DNA of 64,000 nt. Source: Immersiella caudata. Taxonomy: Eukaryota > Ascomycota > Sordariomycetes > Sordariales > Lasiosphaeriaceae. The position numbers and the translations under genes were made by a program. The stretch is taken from NCBI GenBank assembly GCA_030512335.1, contig JAULSU010000005.1, positions 3,038,001 to 3,102,000 on the forward strand. The letters are read 5' to 3'. Under the pieces are notes generated by a model. It did not search any database. It was given only the letters and a program-made list of their open reading frames with translations, and was not told where the DNA came from. This document shows positions 53,249 to 63,955 of the stretch, piece after piece. Numbering within the stretch: position 1 is the stretch's first letter; the number at the start of each line of letters is the position of its first letter.

Positions 53249-55479
53249 ATGGGGTTGCTTAGCCATAAACGAAAATACGTCGAGGTCCACCCCGAGCAGA
53301 AATGGGACTACATCGTGAGTGCGACAGGTACTGCTGGTATGGTCCAAAACTAATGTTCATTCAGACCCTCGGTGACTTCAAGTCGACGAACTGCTTTACG
53401 CCATTCGCTTACGGGTACCTGTGGTTTTCGCTAGTTCTTTCCGTCACTGTGTATGCCGTCGACACATTCACCGCTTACCAGCTGTTGGCCTTCAACGCGT
53501 GGTCCAGTCAGGTCGAGCCCACCCAGTTGATCCCATTCGACGTTTCCAAATGGATTTTCAGCGTTTGCATTATTCTTTCCTTTATCAACCTCGGGTTCGA
53601 GCATTTTCGTGCACAAAAGATCATGCGGAGGGGGAGCGTTGCCGAGTCATTTCTCGACAACTTGGCAGTGCGACTGGAGAGTATTCGTATGGGCAAGGGC
53701 CGAGGATGGAAGCGTTTCCTGGTCTTCGCCGAGTTGACCAAGAGCAAGAAAGGGTCCGAAATTGTAGCCCTCTTCACATATTTCAGTTTTCAAGGTAAAT
53801 TGCCCTGGACCACGGAGCCTGGTTTCCTGCTAACGTGAAGTCTAGCATGGGTTCGAATCATTGTTTGCTCCGGCCCCCGCCAAGTTGTCAATGCCCTCAC
53901 GCTGTACTCGGTGTACAACGCGAGGCTTAGCGTGGTTGGCCAGAATTTTGAGAATTCACTCAGCAGCTTCTTTCAGAAAATCCGGGCTCTTGCGATGGAA
54001 GACTACCGACAAGCACTCATCTTATCCGGCATGCTGTACACCCTCGTCATCTGGCTGTTCGCCTTTCTCTCGCTTCTCATTGCAGCGCTCTTTTTCGTCT
54101 TCTACCTGTGGCACATCATTCCGAGAGACGATGGCGGCCTGACGGGATTCTGCGAACGAAAGATCAACAAGCGTCTGAAGCAGGTCGTGTCCGTCAAGAT
54201 CAACAAGGCAATGGCCGACGACGAGCGTAAGAGGAGGAAGGCGGAGATCAAGGCTGCTAGGAAGAACGGCGAAGACAGGCCGATGACGATGCAGCCATCG
54301 CTGCCCACGATCCCGAATGTCAGCGCTGGGGGTTCAGACGAGCTTCCTCAGATGCCAATGCTCAGCAGGGCTGATACGTTTATGACGCTCGATGAGAAGA
54401 CGCCCAGCACGCCTGGTAGCTTCGAGATGGGCGCTATGGGTCGGCCAGGGCCGAAACGCACGGCGACGATGACCACCACGGCCACATCGACAAGCTACGC
54501 GAGCAGAGCGCCGCTCCTGAACAATGCCGCCGATATCGGTATTTCTCGGCCAGAGTCCCCGGCCCCTTCGTTAGCCCCGACGGGCTTCAGCGCCAACATC
54601 CCCCCTTCCCGGACAGGAACCATGGCATCAAACAGGAGTTACGGACCGAGCCCGGGGCTCAACAGAATGGCGTCCAATGGTTCTTCGCTTCAGTCCGGAT
54701 ATGCCGCGGGTCCCGGGCCGAACCGGATGGCATCAAACGGCTCTTCGCTTCATAGAGAATATAGCGCCAGCCCTGCGCCGTTTTCATCAGAGCCCATGCC
54801 TGCTTTCCCACCGCCTGCCAGGTCACCGACAGCGCCCGCCGGGTACTCAATACCAAGTCCGAATCAAGCCAACGGCTTCGGTCAAGGAAGACTGCCGTAC
54901 GGTGACTACCCGAATGGACGCGCTAGCCCCGCGCCGTCGAATCAGTCGTACGGAAACCAGCCTCTCTCGCCCCGGGGGCCGGACGGGTACCCTCTGCGTA
55001 GCGCTACCAACCCGATGCCTCCTCGTGGGCCACCACAACGATTCGCCCCTCAGCGCAACATGACGGCGCCGGTTCAGCCCATGTATGGGCATGAGCAAAC
55101 TCCTAGCAATGGTTCTCTGAGGAGCATGTTGCCGCCTTCGTCCCGGCCGTATCACGGGTCACAAGGGAGCATAGACTATCCCAACCGACCACAAACGGCC
55201 AACAGCCAACGGAATGGGCCGCGCGGCCAGCCCTTCCAGCAAGGGCCGGAAAACGGGGAGTACGATGAGTACTTCAACCGACCACCGACAGCAAACAGCC
55301 AGCGAAACGGACCGCGTGGGGGACAAACTTACTCACAGGCGCAGGACAGCGGGGACTACGATTACTTTGACCGACCTCCAACATCCAATAGCCAAAGACC
55401 ACCTCGAGGGGGGTACGGGAGCGGTGGAGGCAGCGGGTGGAACCAGGACGTGGAGAGGGGGAACGGTCCAAGATATTGA
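53249..55479 (+). CDS. Fungal potassium channel of the Kch1/Prm6 family
   Basis: Plasma-membrane protein related to yeast Kch1/Kch2, which support potassium influx needed for calcium signalling during pheromone response. Exons 53249..53314, 53365..53794, 53846..55479; 709 aa. Introns of 50 and 51 nt join KWDYITLGDFKSTNCF and YFSFQAWVRIIVC. Hydrophobic segments lie at about 33-60, 83-102, 160-195 and 230-260; FEHFRAQKIMRRGSVAESFLD follows the second, a recognisable family stretch. The C-terminal 430 residues are disordered, with tandem degenerate units NRMASNGSSL (twice) and NRPxTANSQRNGPRG (three). The tail is far longer than in yeast. Membrane topology is inferred from hydropathy by eye. Confidence 0.9.
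54661..54755 (+). repeat. Coding repeat NRMASNGSSL, two units
   Basis: Two in-frame units in the channel tail encode NRMASNGSSL followed by Q/H and a Tyr-Ala/Ser segment, period about 60 nt. Recent tandem duplication in a disordered region is the simple explanation. Confidence 0.7.
55170..55410 (+). repeat. Coding repeat NRPxTANSQRNGPRG, three units
   Basis: Three in-frame units near 55183, 55276 and 55366 encode Tyr/Phe-(N/D)RPxTxNSQR(NGPRG), the last degenerate, period about 90 nt. Acidic EYDEYF-like spacers separate them, giving a regular charged pattern in the C-tail. Confidence 0.7.
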
Positions 55480-56185
55480 GTTGAACCAAGACCCTAATGA
55501 TAATGGAAGAGTCCATTAATGGCCCTGCTTATGGGCCAGTATTTTGTCTATGTTCGGCCAGCTGTACCTTGGACTCCAAGAGCATGATGGAACGGATTTG
55601 AACCATATACATTGCCGCTACGGCGGTCGGGGTTGTCATGTACTTTCTGCATCTCCGGCTTGATGAATAAATTATGACAAACAGTCTTTTCTCAGTTTTG
55701 TTCCATCTACTTCTCAGCAAAAAAGTGTAGCCGCTTTCGTCGGCTGGCAGACAAAGGCGTCATCCTACAATAACGTCTTACATTTTACCGGGTCGTCAAG
55801 CGCGCCCTTTGCAACGCAGAGCGCTACCGATGATTTGTCAGTTTCAACTGCTACCGTTCTCGAGCCGCCGACGAATCGCGGGCTAAGCACTTACTCAGCA
55901 TACCACCTCACCTTCAACTGTAAAGAGGCAGGTTGGGCAGCCGTATTTCATACCCCAATTTATATGAACCCATCGCCCTCCTAGCCTAGAACACTTCACA
56001 CGAGACTTGAAGCCTTCATCTACGCAATCGCCTCCGACACGACTAAACCACGATACTCAAAACCTCCCCGCAAGCGGATGCACCTCTCTCCCAACCTCAC
56101 CCTCGCACTAACAACCCTCATCCCCGCCTTTCCCTTCAACGCCGACCCTTTCCAAGTCTCCCTCCAATCCAACCCCCTCCTCAAC
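55480..56185. other. Intergenic region, KCH gene/flavoprotein
   Basis: Holds the 3' end of the channel gene and a CT-rich leader. The flavoprotein frame is open back to 56078. Confidence 0.45.
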
Positions 56186-58075
56186 ATGGCAACCCTCACC
56201 GAGTCCCAAAACCACAACGGCTGGCACCCAGGCGAAACCAAAGTCCACTCCCTCCTTCGCGTCTCCACCTCCTCCCGGCACAATCCCACCTCCCCGGGCC
56301 TCCCCTACTCCTACGGCATCCGCGTTGCTTCCTCTCCGCTGCTCGCCGTAGGGACTCTCGACTCCTCCGGCCGCCCTTGGACGAGTCTTTGGTATGGTGA
56401 ACGGGGATTTGCCAGGATGGTGGCGCAGGGGGTGTTGGGGGTTCAAACGCGCGTTGCTATTTCTTCTGGCGATAATGAGGGAGAGAAAGGGGGAGATCCC
56501 GTGGTGGAAGCGTTGGGGTTGGTAGGGAGTTCTGTGGAGGGGATGGTTAAACCAGAGGGAGGCAAGATGATGAGCGCGTTGAGTATTGATTTGGAGTCTA
56601 GAGACAGGGTTAAGTTGGCGGGGAAGATGGTTGTCGGAGCTTTAGGTGGTGGAGAGGGCAAGGTGAGGGAGGTTCAGATTGCTATGGCGGTGGAGGGGAG
56701 TTTGGGGAATTGTCCAAAGTATCTGAATAAGAAAGTTGTGAGAGGGAGGGTGCCGAATCCAGCGGTGGTTGAAAGGGAGGAGGGTAAGGGGTGGTTTGGC
56801 GAGGATGCGTTGAGGGCGGTGGAGGGGGCGGATATGTTCTTTTTGAGTTCGGTCGGAGGTGTGAGTATGGATACGAATCATAGGGGGGGGCCGAGGGGGT
56901 TTGTGAGGGTGTTGAGGAATGATGCTGGGGCGACGGAGTTGGTGTATCCAGAGTATTCGGGGAATCAGTTGTATCAGACGTTGGGGAATTTAGAGGTGGA
57001 TAGGAGGGTGGGGGTGGTGATTCCGGATTTTGAGACGGGGGATGTGGTGTATTTGACGGGGGAGACGCAGTTGCTGGTGGGGGAGAAAGCGGCGGAGGTG
57101 ATGCCCCATGCAAAGCTCGCGGTCAAGATCACGGTGGATGAAGCAAGGGTGGTGAAGGATGGCTTGGGGTTCAAAGGGGAAGCGGGAGAGGCGAGCCCCT
57201 ACAACCCACCCGTGAGGAGGTTGGTTTCGGAGGGTAGTGTGGCCGGCCAGGGAAGAGGAAACGCGTTGGGGGCGGCAAGGCTGGTTGAGAAGGAAGTGAT
57301 TACGCCAAGTGTCATGAGATTCACGTTTGAGTTGCAGGTGAGATGGGGGCAATCGCTCGGGTCTTGGAGGGCGGGACAGTACGTTACGCTGGATTTCAGC
57401 GAGGAACTGGACCACGGATGGAGTCATATGCGTGATGACGACCCGCAGAGTCTGAATGACGACTTCATCAGGACTTTTACCGTGTCGAGCCAGCCGCCGG
57501 AAGCAGGACCCGATGGAAACTTGAAGAACGGGACCAAGCTGCAGATCACGGCCCGAAGGAACGGCCCGGCAACGGGGCTTCTGTGGAGGCAGAACGTGGG
57601 CGGTCATCTGGAGCTCCCCGTGCTGGCCTTTGGTGGAGAAGAATCCTTCAGCCTGCTCGGAGACAGTCCAAAGAAGGCCGTGTTTGTGGCTGGTGGTGTT
57701 GGCATCACCCCGCTGCTTGCACAGGCCGAACAAGTGCTTGCCGCTGACCGTCCTCTCTCACTTCTGTGGAGTCTGCGCGAAGATGATCTTGGGCTCGCCA
57801 TCGACACCTTCGACAAATTTCCTGGTTTGGCCAGGTTGACGCAGCTGTTTGTGACCGCCGGCCGGATCCCACAAGACAAAGCGAATCTTGTCGACAAGTT
57901 TGAAGGTCTGGGGGCTCAGGTTGTGACAGGAAGGATTTCCCAAGATCATCTTTTGAGCGTGAGGGATGTCGAGAAGGGCACAAAGTATCACCTGTGTACG
58001 AGTCCAGGCTTGCTTAACGTTATACAGGGCTGGATTCAGGACGATGAGGTTGTGATGGAGAGCTTCAACTATTGA
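56186..58075 (+). CDS. PNPOx-like/ferredoxin reductase-like flavoprotein
   Basis: Two-part oxidoreductase of unknown substrate, single exon. ATG 56186 (MATLTESQNHNGWHPGE) gives 629 aa; a Met at 56078 would give 665 aa, and I prefer the shorter because homologs as I recall them begin near the HxGWHPGE segment. The N-terminal half (about 20-320) looks like the pyridoxamine 5'-phosphate oxidase-type FMN split barrel (PYSYGIRVASSPLLAVGTLD, WTSLWYGERGF). The C-terminal half has the FAD-binding RAGQYVTLDF and FTVSSQP, the NAD(P)-binding GGVGITPLLAQ, and CTSPGLLN near the end. No 2Fe-2S cysteine cluster is visible. The 56400-57180 part is strongly G-rich on the coding strand. Confidence 0.82.
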   Translation: MATLTESQNHNGWHPGETKVHSLLRVSTSSRHNPTSPGLPYSYGIRVASSPLLAVGTLDSSGRPWTSLWYGERGFARMVAQGVLGVQTRVAISSGDNEGEKGGDPVVEALGLVGSSVEGMVKPEGGKMMSALSIDLESRDRVKLAGKMVVGALGGGEGKVREVQIAMAVEGSLGNCPKYLNKKVVRGRVPNPAVVEREEGKGWFGEDALRAVEGADMFFLSSVGGVSMDTNHRGGPRGFVRVLRNDAGATELVYPEYSGNQLYQTLGNLEVDRRVGVVIPDFETGDVVYLTGETQLLVGEKAAEVMPHAKLAVKITVDEARVVKDGLGFKGEAGEASPYNPPVRRLVSEGSVAGQGRGNALGAARLVEKEVITPSVMRFTFELQVRWGQSLGSWRAGQYVTLDFSEELDHGWSHMRDDDPQSLNDDFIRTFTVSSQPPEAGPDGNLKNGTKLQITARRNGPATGLLWRQNVGGHLELPVLAFGGEESFSLLGDSPKKAVFVAGGVGITPLLAQAEQVLAADRPLSLLWSLREDDLGLAIDTFDKFPGLARLTQLFVTAGRIPQDKANLVDKFEGLGAQVVTGRISQDHLLSVRDVEKGTKYHLCTSPGLLNVIQGWIQDDEVVMESFNY

Positions 58076-59264
58076 TCCTCAGGGGTTACTTCAAAAAAAA
58101 AAAAAAGAAGTTCAGGGGTGGAAAATAACAACCGAGCAACCAGTTTGTCAACCAAATTCCACGCTTTCCCAACCTCCCATTCGCTCCTCTTGCCTGCAAC
58201 TTTGCGTGAATTCTCGCTTCGGCTACAACGGTTTGTCAAACTCCCTGCTAATTCCGTCCGATATTCGGGACTGTCAATTCGATTAGTATATGGTCTGACT
58301 CACCCCACTCGGACAAACAGGCTGCGAAAACGAACTCCGAAGTGAAAGCGGTATAGCCATAAAAGAGAAGTTAAATCCATGTCGGCATCGTATTTGGGCC
58401 TAACAGCAGGAAAATGCTTTGCTGCGTGATCTTAACGGGGTGCTTCGGACCGCCCGCCGTTTGGCTTTACAGGTGGGACTGCAGCGAGGACCCCAGCTTT
58501 TCCAGCGCCACCTGCGCCATTCTCAGGAGCTCTCTGAGCTTCTCCAGATGACGATGACTCGACCCAATGGAAAGACAACAGGAACGCCATTGTCTCCAAT
58601 GCGCCGACACGCTGCTGCATGTGGTGCGTAGATTGGTCCCAATTCGAGTTGGTTGCCGTGAGCCCTTCGTAACACCCCGCGCATTCGGGAGGACCCCCAT
58701 CCCCCCATTGCGCGAGTTTAATGTGGGTTGCGTCTTTTGCGAATCCATCGCTGAAGATCCGATCGGCGACTGGTGTGGGAAAAGGTGGGAACAAAGGCCA
58801 AGCCTCTGGGCCAGGGCGGGCAAAACTCTGCCCATCTTTGATGGCTGGATGACTGGAGCTGGCGCCCTCTCACAGCCCCTAAAACAGAGGCAGGCGGGGT
58901 CAGCACGCGCCCAGTCAACGAGGCACCTTCCACTACCGTCTTCACAGCATCTGACCTTTTGTCACTTCCTAGTTCCTTCACTGTTCGGCTTCAATTCTAG
59001 ACCAGTATAGCTAGTCATCAACTTCCCAGCTTGCTTTTTACCCTTGAACCATTTGGTCACTCCATTGTACCGGATCTGGCATTCCTACGCAGCATTCCGG
59101 CCGCATCCATCCATATACCACCCCTCATTCCCGCTGCCCTCGGCTCTCCACGACTGCCCCGCAGCTGTCGACTCGGGTCGACGCTCACCAAACCACACTG
59201 CCTGCGTCACCCGCGCAGCGCAATCGCCCAAACTTCATCGGTACACAGTATCGCCAATCCCGCA
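58076..59264. other. Intergenic region, flavoprotein/NMNAT
   Basis: A run of about 14 A starts at 58092. Open minus-strand frames at 58432-58835 have no recognisable content. The last 300 bp look like a pyrimidine-rich leader. Confidence 0.45.
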
Positions 59265-60387
59265 ATGAGCTCGCAACCCGGATCCCAGCCCGGCGGTTCA
59301 AGCGCGCATGGCTCGTCCGGCACTACCCCCGAGCCAGGGGTTACGACCTTGGCCCCCTACAACTTCCCGCATCACAAGTTGAAGCGCCGTCAAACACAAG
59401 AAGGAAAGACGCCCCTCGTCCTAGTGGCCTGCGGCTCGTTTTCTCGTCGGTGCCCCGTTCTTCTTCTCGAGAAAGTACGGACGTTGCTAACATCTACAGC
59501 GATCACCTTCCTCCACCTTCGGATGTTCGAGATGGCCTCGGACTTCGTCCGGTTCAACACCAACTTCGAGGTCTGCGCTGGATACCTCTCGCCCGTCAGC
59601 GATGCCTACAAGAAGGTCGGTCTTGCTCCCGGTCACCACAGAGTCACCATGTGCTCGCGCGCCGTCGAGCAGTCCACATGGCTCATGGTCGATCCTTTCG
59701 AGACGGTCAATTGCGACAGCCAAGGCGAACCTAAGTACGTTCCGACGGCTCAGGTGCTTCGACACTTTGACTATGAGATCAACACGGTGCTAGGCGGAAT
59801 TGAGGGGACCGACGGGAAGATGAGGAAGGCAAGGATTGCGCTCTTGGCTGGTGCTGACCTGGTCATGTCCATGGGTAGGTTGCTGTTCCAGGGGAGGATG
59901 CGAGACCGCGGCGCTGACAAAGGGGAACAGGCGAGCCCGGCCTTTGGTCTCCGACAGATCTCGATGTCATTCTCGGACAGTACGGAGCTTTCATCATTGA
60001 GCGGTCAGGCACCGACGTTGACGAAGCGCTTTCCACGCTGAGGCAGTACGAGTCGAACATCTGGGTTATCAGCCAGGTGATTCAAAACGACATCAGCTCA
60101 ACGAAAGTCAGATTGTTCCTCAAGAAAGACCTCAGTGTGCGGTAAGTTCTGGGTAACGTTCTCTCACAACTCGCAATATGCTAATAATTGCTCTAGATAT
60201 TTGATCCCTGATCCTGTAGTTGAGGTTTGTGATTATGTTCCCCACCCAGCAATGTCTAGATTGCTTACAGGTCTTAAAGTATATTGAAGAGCACCAGCTA
60301 TTCCAGGATTTCTCACAACCGGGAAAGGAGAAGTCAGCAGCAGAAGAGCCGTCGAAGCCCTCCACGCCTCAGCCTGCAAAATGCTGA
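59265..60387 (+). CDS. nma1: Nicotinamide mononucleotide adenylyltransferase
   Basis: Makes NAD+ from NMN and ATP, the last common step of NAD biosynthesis. Five exons 59265..59445, 59500..59874, 59931..60141, 60197..60224, 60280..60387; 300 aa. The first splice creates the nucleotidyltransferase motif ACGSFSPITFLHLRMFEMA (residues about 56-74). MSMGEPGLWSPTDLDVILGQ is joined across intron 2, ISSTKVR (the conserved phosphate-binding motif) is near 240, and RYLIPDPVVEYIEEHQL is assembled from three exons. The last acceptor is ambiguous: AG at 60270 would add three residues in frame, but the PDPVVEYIEE spacing favours 60279. Start at 59265 (MSSQPGSQPGG) suits a disordered N-tail. Confidence 0.94.
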
Positions 60388-62136
60388 GTGTTGGATTGCT
60401 ATGGGCATTATCGAGACGGGGATTGACTATGCGACACGTGCGTATTGGGCGATCAGGGCCACAGCGCAGGAGAGTGAAGACAACGGCAGCTATTCATTCG
60501 GCGCCAAGGGGTGTTCGCGTTGGCCACGGCCAACCATCTTTTATTAGACCGGTGAGCGGGGCGGCTCTGTGATTTCACGTTGGTGACACACCCATGCGGC
60601 GTTCTGGTGGTTACATGGAGGGAGGAACTGATGAATTCATTCTAATACCAATTTCATTCAATCGTATTTTTATTTTCACGTTTCTTTTCCAAGTAATGTT
60701 GTCTCCTGTTTGATTCTCGTCAAGGTAGTGTTGTTCTCCGAGGGGCAAGGACGCGCCTACGTCATTGGCGCAACCTTAGCTTGGACCCCCAAGATCGGCT
60801 TGAGACATGGTCCCTAGAATAGCTTTTCCCATGTGCACGCCATGCCATGCCGACGCCGCAACGTGCAGAATGGCGGCGGCACGCACGCGGAAAGGAGGAA
60901 ATAAAATACAAATGCAGGGCGATAAGATACGGGATAGTTGGGCTGTCAGGCTGGGACAAGAGGCGGGTGAGTTACCTTGGGGGGGGCGAATCTCTGCCTG
61001 GAGGCTGGGCGCCGTCGTCGGGTGACGTAGGGCTGTTCAGTATGGCCATTTGTCGTTCAACTGTCCTTAGTTCCATGGCATACGTAGTTCAATTGTACAT
61101 CGTTTTTCATCTACGCAACCTAGTATAGAGGCCGTGCTTTCTGGCTGCTGGCGGTTGTGCTGCAGCGGGAATGCCGTTGATCGAGCCCCGGGTGGGGATG
61201 CCCTTTTGGCGGTGAGGGAGTGATGCGTTGGCCGGGCCGGACCGCGTAAAGAAGGTTATATCTGTATAGCGTTTGTGGAATGGAAACGTTGTAATTTGGT
61301 TATGCATATCTTTCTGTTTTTATTTGGATCTGTGGATGTTGCATAGAGTGAGTGAAATGTGAGATGCGTGTGGGTGAGTTCTGTCTTGAGACTGGGGTAA
61401 GCTACCTATGTCGGTCACCCAACGACAGCGATGCGGGAGTTTGGAACTAAAACACTGTCTGGCTGACTATTTGTTTTGCCTCTAGATCTTCACATCCAAT
61501 CTTACGAAGCAGTGTCAACAAATCATGATGAACAAGTAGTTTGGATGATTTGTAACCCTCTCAATTCCCACCCCCTTGCCGCAGAGTCGATAGCTCAACC
61601 CACCCAGTCTACATACAATAGATCTATATACACAAAGTCACCCTTCGTTCCCGTCCAACGGGTTGGATCATCCGACGTAGTCGTTCCATGTCGTCCAGCA
61701 CAAAAATGAGGTTTTATCCTCCCTCCTCCCGGATCATTCATGCCGTATGTCACTATCTCATGAACCACGAGAGTAAATCACTCAAACGCCAAAGGGAATA
61801 TCCGAACCTGCCATGATATATGCAAGACACCCGCCAGCCCATTCAAGAGTGAAATGTGAAAATGTGCCCCTTATCTGTGGGGTCACTGCCATCCGGTATG
61901 CTCATTATGTCCGACATCCCTCGCCGTGGTCGGATCTGTATAGCCACTTATGTGGCTATCGCTGGTCTGATAGAGTGCTGGAAGGATGTGTCGTTCCTTT
62001 CATGGCTGCTTTCACCGATCATTCAGTCTCGCAGTGAGATGAGATTGTGAGTTTGGAAGGCAGCTGTAGCATTCGCCCGTCTTCCAGGACGTCTCGGAGA
62101 TGGATTTGGCTTGTTAGGTTTCCGTGAACATCCCGC
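60388..62136. other. Convergent intergenic region, nma1/small membrane protein gene
   Basis: 1.75 kb of 3' flanks. I see no gene, RNA or repeat; open frames here are short and not protein-like. Confidence 0.4.
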
Positions 62137-62295
62137 TTATGGCATATCGCTTGAGCTGCTGTCTGATGAGCTGGTGACTGTGCCGTGGACATCGCGTCTT
62201 GCGACGGTGACGAGGTGGTAGATGCCAAAGGCTATGAGGGCGAGGATGATGAAGAGGACGATGACGATGACGGCAATGACGTCGTTTTGCTTCAT
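62137..62295 (-). CDS. Small single-pass membrane protein, 52 aa
   Basis: Short single-exon frame, 52 aa, starting MKQNDVIAVIVIVLFI with a good CAAAATG start context. One hydrophobic helix (about 6-26) is followed by YHLVTVARRDVHG, so the basic side is probably cytosolic, and a Ser-rich tail ending SSSSDMP. Upstream on the same strand, GTAAGT at 62540 and an AG at 62482 could be the borders of a 59-nt 5' UTR intron, which supports transcription. I do not recognise the family. It is shorter than the usual cut-off of gene finders. Confidence 0.65.
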   Translation of the reverse strand: MKQNDVIAVIVIVLFIILALIAFGIYHLVTVARRDVHGTVTSSSDSSSSDMP

Positions 62296-63333
62296 TTTGA
62301 TGGTTGTGGAATGGAGTCGTCTGTTTCGGGTGTGATAACCGGGTCGGGTTTGGGTGAGCTGTGCTCGGGTGGGGCTGAGCGAAGCTGAGAGAGCTCGACG
62401 GCGCCTTGCGACAGCGCTGGAATGGATGCGTAGGTGGCTTTGAGACAGCGATTTGGGTAGATAATCTTTTTGATGCGCTTTCTTGGAGACGTCAGCTTTT
62501 GATCCGGGCTGGAATGTCGCCGACGTGGAGGAGAACTTACGATTGGCAGATCAGGTTCTAGAAGCTGTCAGTTGCGGGGTTGGGCTTGGATCTTGGATAC
62601 CAATGGCAAATGCGGTGAGAGCAATGCGCCAGATGGGAGGCTATCCTTTCTTCGACAAAGGCAATGCTGAGAAGCAAATGCTGAAATGAATAAACTCGCT
62701 GGGTATCGTCAAAGTCGAATTCACAAACAGGTAACGATGGGAACTGGAATGCGACAGCAAGGCGCAAAGGAGGGCGAGTGCAAGAAATAGGGCGTTGCCC
62801 CGCCACCTGCTTTGTGCAAGTCAATAAAGTGCGAGGCTGGCAGCGACGCGCAAGGATTGTTAGCGTTAAGTGGTTCTTGGCGCGACAAACCCGCCCACAC
62901 GTCAGCTCAGGTACGGGGTACGCACGGGCCATTGCACAGGATCATCTGTACCAACCCCTCGTGGGGATGGTTTCGATTGATGGGCCTCGGGAGAAATTAA
63001 TGAAAACACCTCGAAAGCCAAATGTGCGATTCTCACAAACAGCTAACTGTGCACAATGTTGGTTGGAATCTTGCCGAGCTAAGCCTATCTCTACAATTCA
63101 GTTACTCATTACCCGTTCAGCCTTAACCGTGACACCGATGCCAGAACGGAGCCCAGACTGGCTCCGCAGCTGCAAGAAACCTGACAAAATCAGGGGGAAC
63201 GCCATACCCGTATTTCATCGCAAAAGTAGACCATCCGAGCGTTTCTGGTGCCGCCTAAACGCATTACTGACCGGAAATCCTCAAACCCAGTTGAAGAGAC
63301 GTGAAGCTGTCAGAGGAGCGATGGTCGCTGGAC
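62296..63333. other. Region upstream of small membrane protein gene, 3' of HP1 gene
   Basis: Contains the leader of the small gene, with a putative 5' UTR intron at 62482-62540, and the 3' flank of the HP1 gene. An open plus frame at 62778-63392 has no recognisable content. Confidence 0.45.
62482..62540 (-). other. Putative 5' UTR intron of small membrane protein gene
   Basis: Read on the minus strand: donor GTAAGT at 62540, a GCTGAC-like branch, and an acceptor ending CCAAG at 62482, 59 nt long. It lies 187 nt upstream of the ATG. Confidence 0.45.
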
Positions 63334-63955
63334 CTAGAGATTCGATGCCTTCCCTGATGCAACCGACTCGGTGTCAAGGTCCTCCTTCTTGATAATCTTC
63401 ACGTGTCGCTCGTAGAATTGCAACATCTAAACGCGCGGTCAGCTCATCCAGTGAAAAACAAAACCTTGGGATGGCTATACCTTTTGTGGACACCGTTGGT
63501 ATATTACGCTGGTCTCGTGCTGGGTCTTGTGGCCGTTCTTCCAGGTCAAGTAAACCATGAGCTTCCCGCTCTCCTCGTCTTCGCATGCATCCAAATGTGC
63601 GATATGGTCTTCCCATGACCCTGCTGGCGGCTTCCATGGTGCATTCCGGACTGGTAAAGGTGCATCCGAATCTACGTCGCCATTCTTTTTCGACCTCTTG
63701 GTAGAAGAGGTCGTCCCAGACGAGGGCCTGCCCCGCTTCTTGCTCTTGAGGCCGCCCTTGACGTGGAGGTTGTCGCGACCGCCAATGCTCTCCAGGTATT
63801 CATCCAGAGCGACAGAGGCGTCCCTATATAAGCTGTCAGCAAACAGCAATGCGCCCAGCTACTGGCGGCCCGTACAGAAGATTCTCTTCCGGCTCCCATG
63901 TTCTGTCGGATTTCTTCTCGTACCCCTCCCACTTCACCTCGAACAGCGGATTACC
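63334..63955 (-). CDS. hpo: HP1-type heterochromatin protein (chromo and chromo shadow), 5' end outside window
   Basis: Reader of histone H3 lysine 9 methylation; the Neurospora ortholog HPO is needed for heterochromatin and DNA methylation. Visible exons complement(join(63334..63426,63481..63823,63876..63955)); the N-terminal part lies beyond the right edge. The first visible exon encodes the end of a chromodomain, FEVKWEGYEKK with TWEPEENL, whose aromatic and acidic residues fit methyl-lysine binding. A Lys/Arg-rich hinge (KSKKRGRPSS, TKRSKKNG) follows, then the chromo shadow domain from WEDHIAHLDAC to MLQFYERHVKI, completed by the last splice. The tail is short. The call rests on both domains in the right order. 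Confidence 0.92.

Noticed and set aside
58432..58835. Overlapping minus-strand frames after the flavoprotein gene
   Set aside because: No start context, domain or splice partners; probably chance.
62778..63392. 204-codon plus-strand frame near the HP1 gene
   Set aside because: No family signal, and it overlaps the antisense of the HP1 3' exon.
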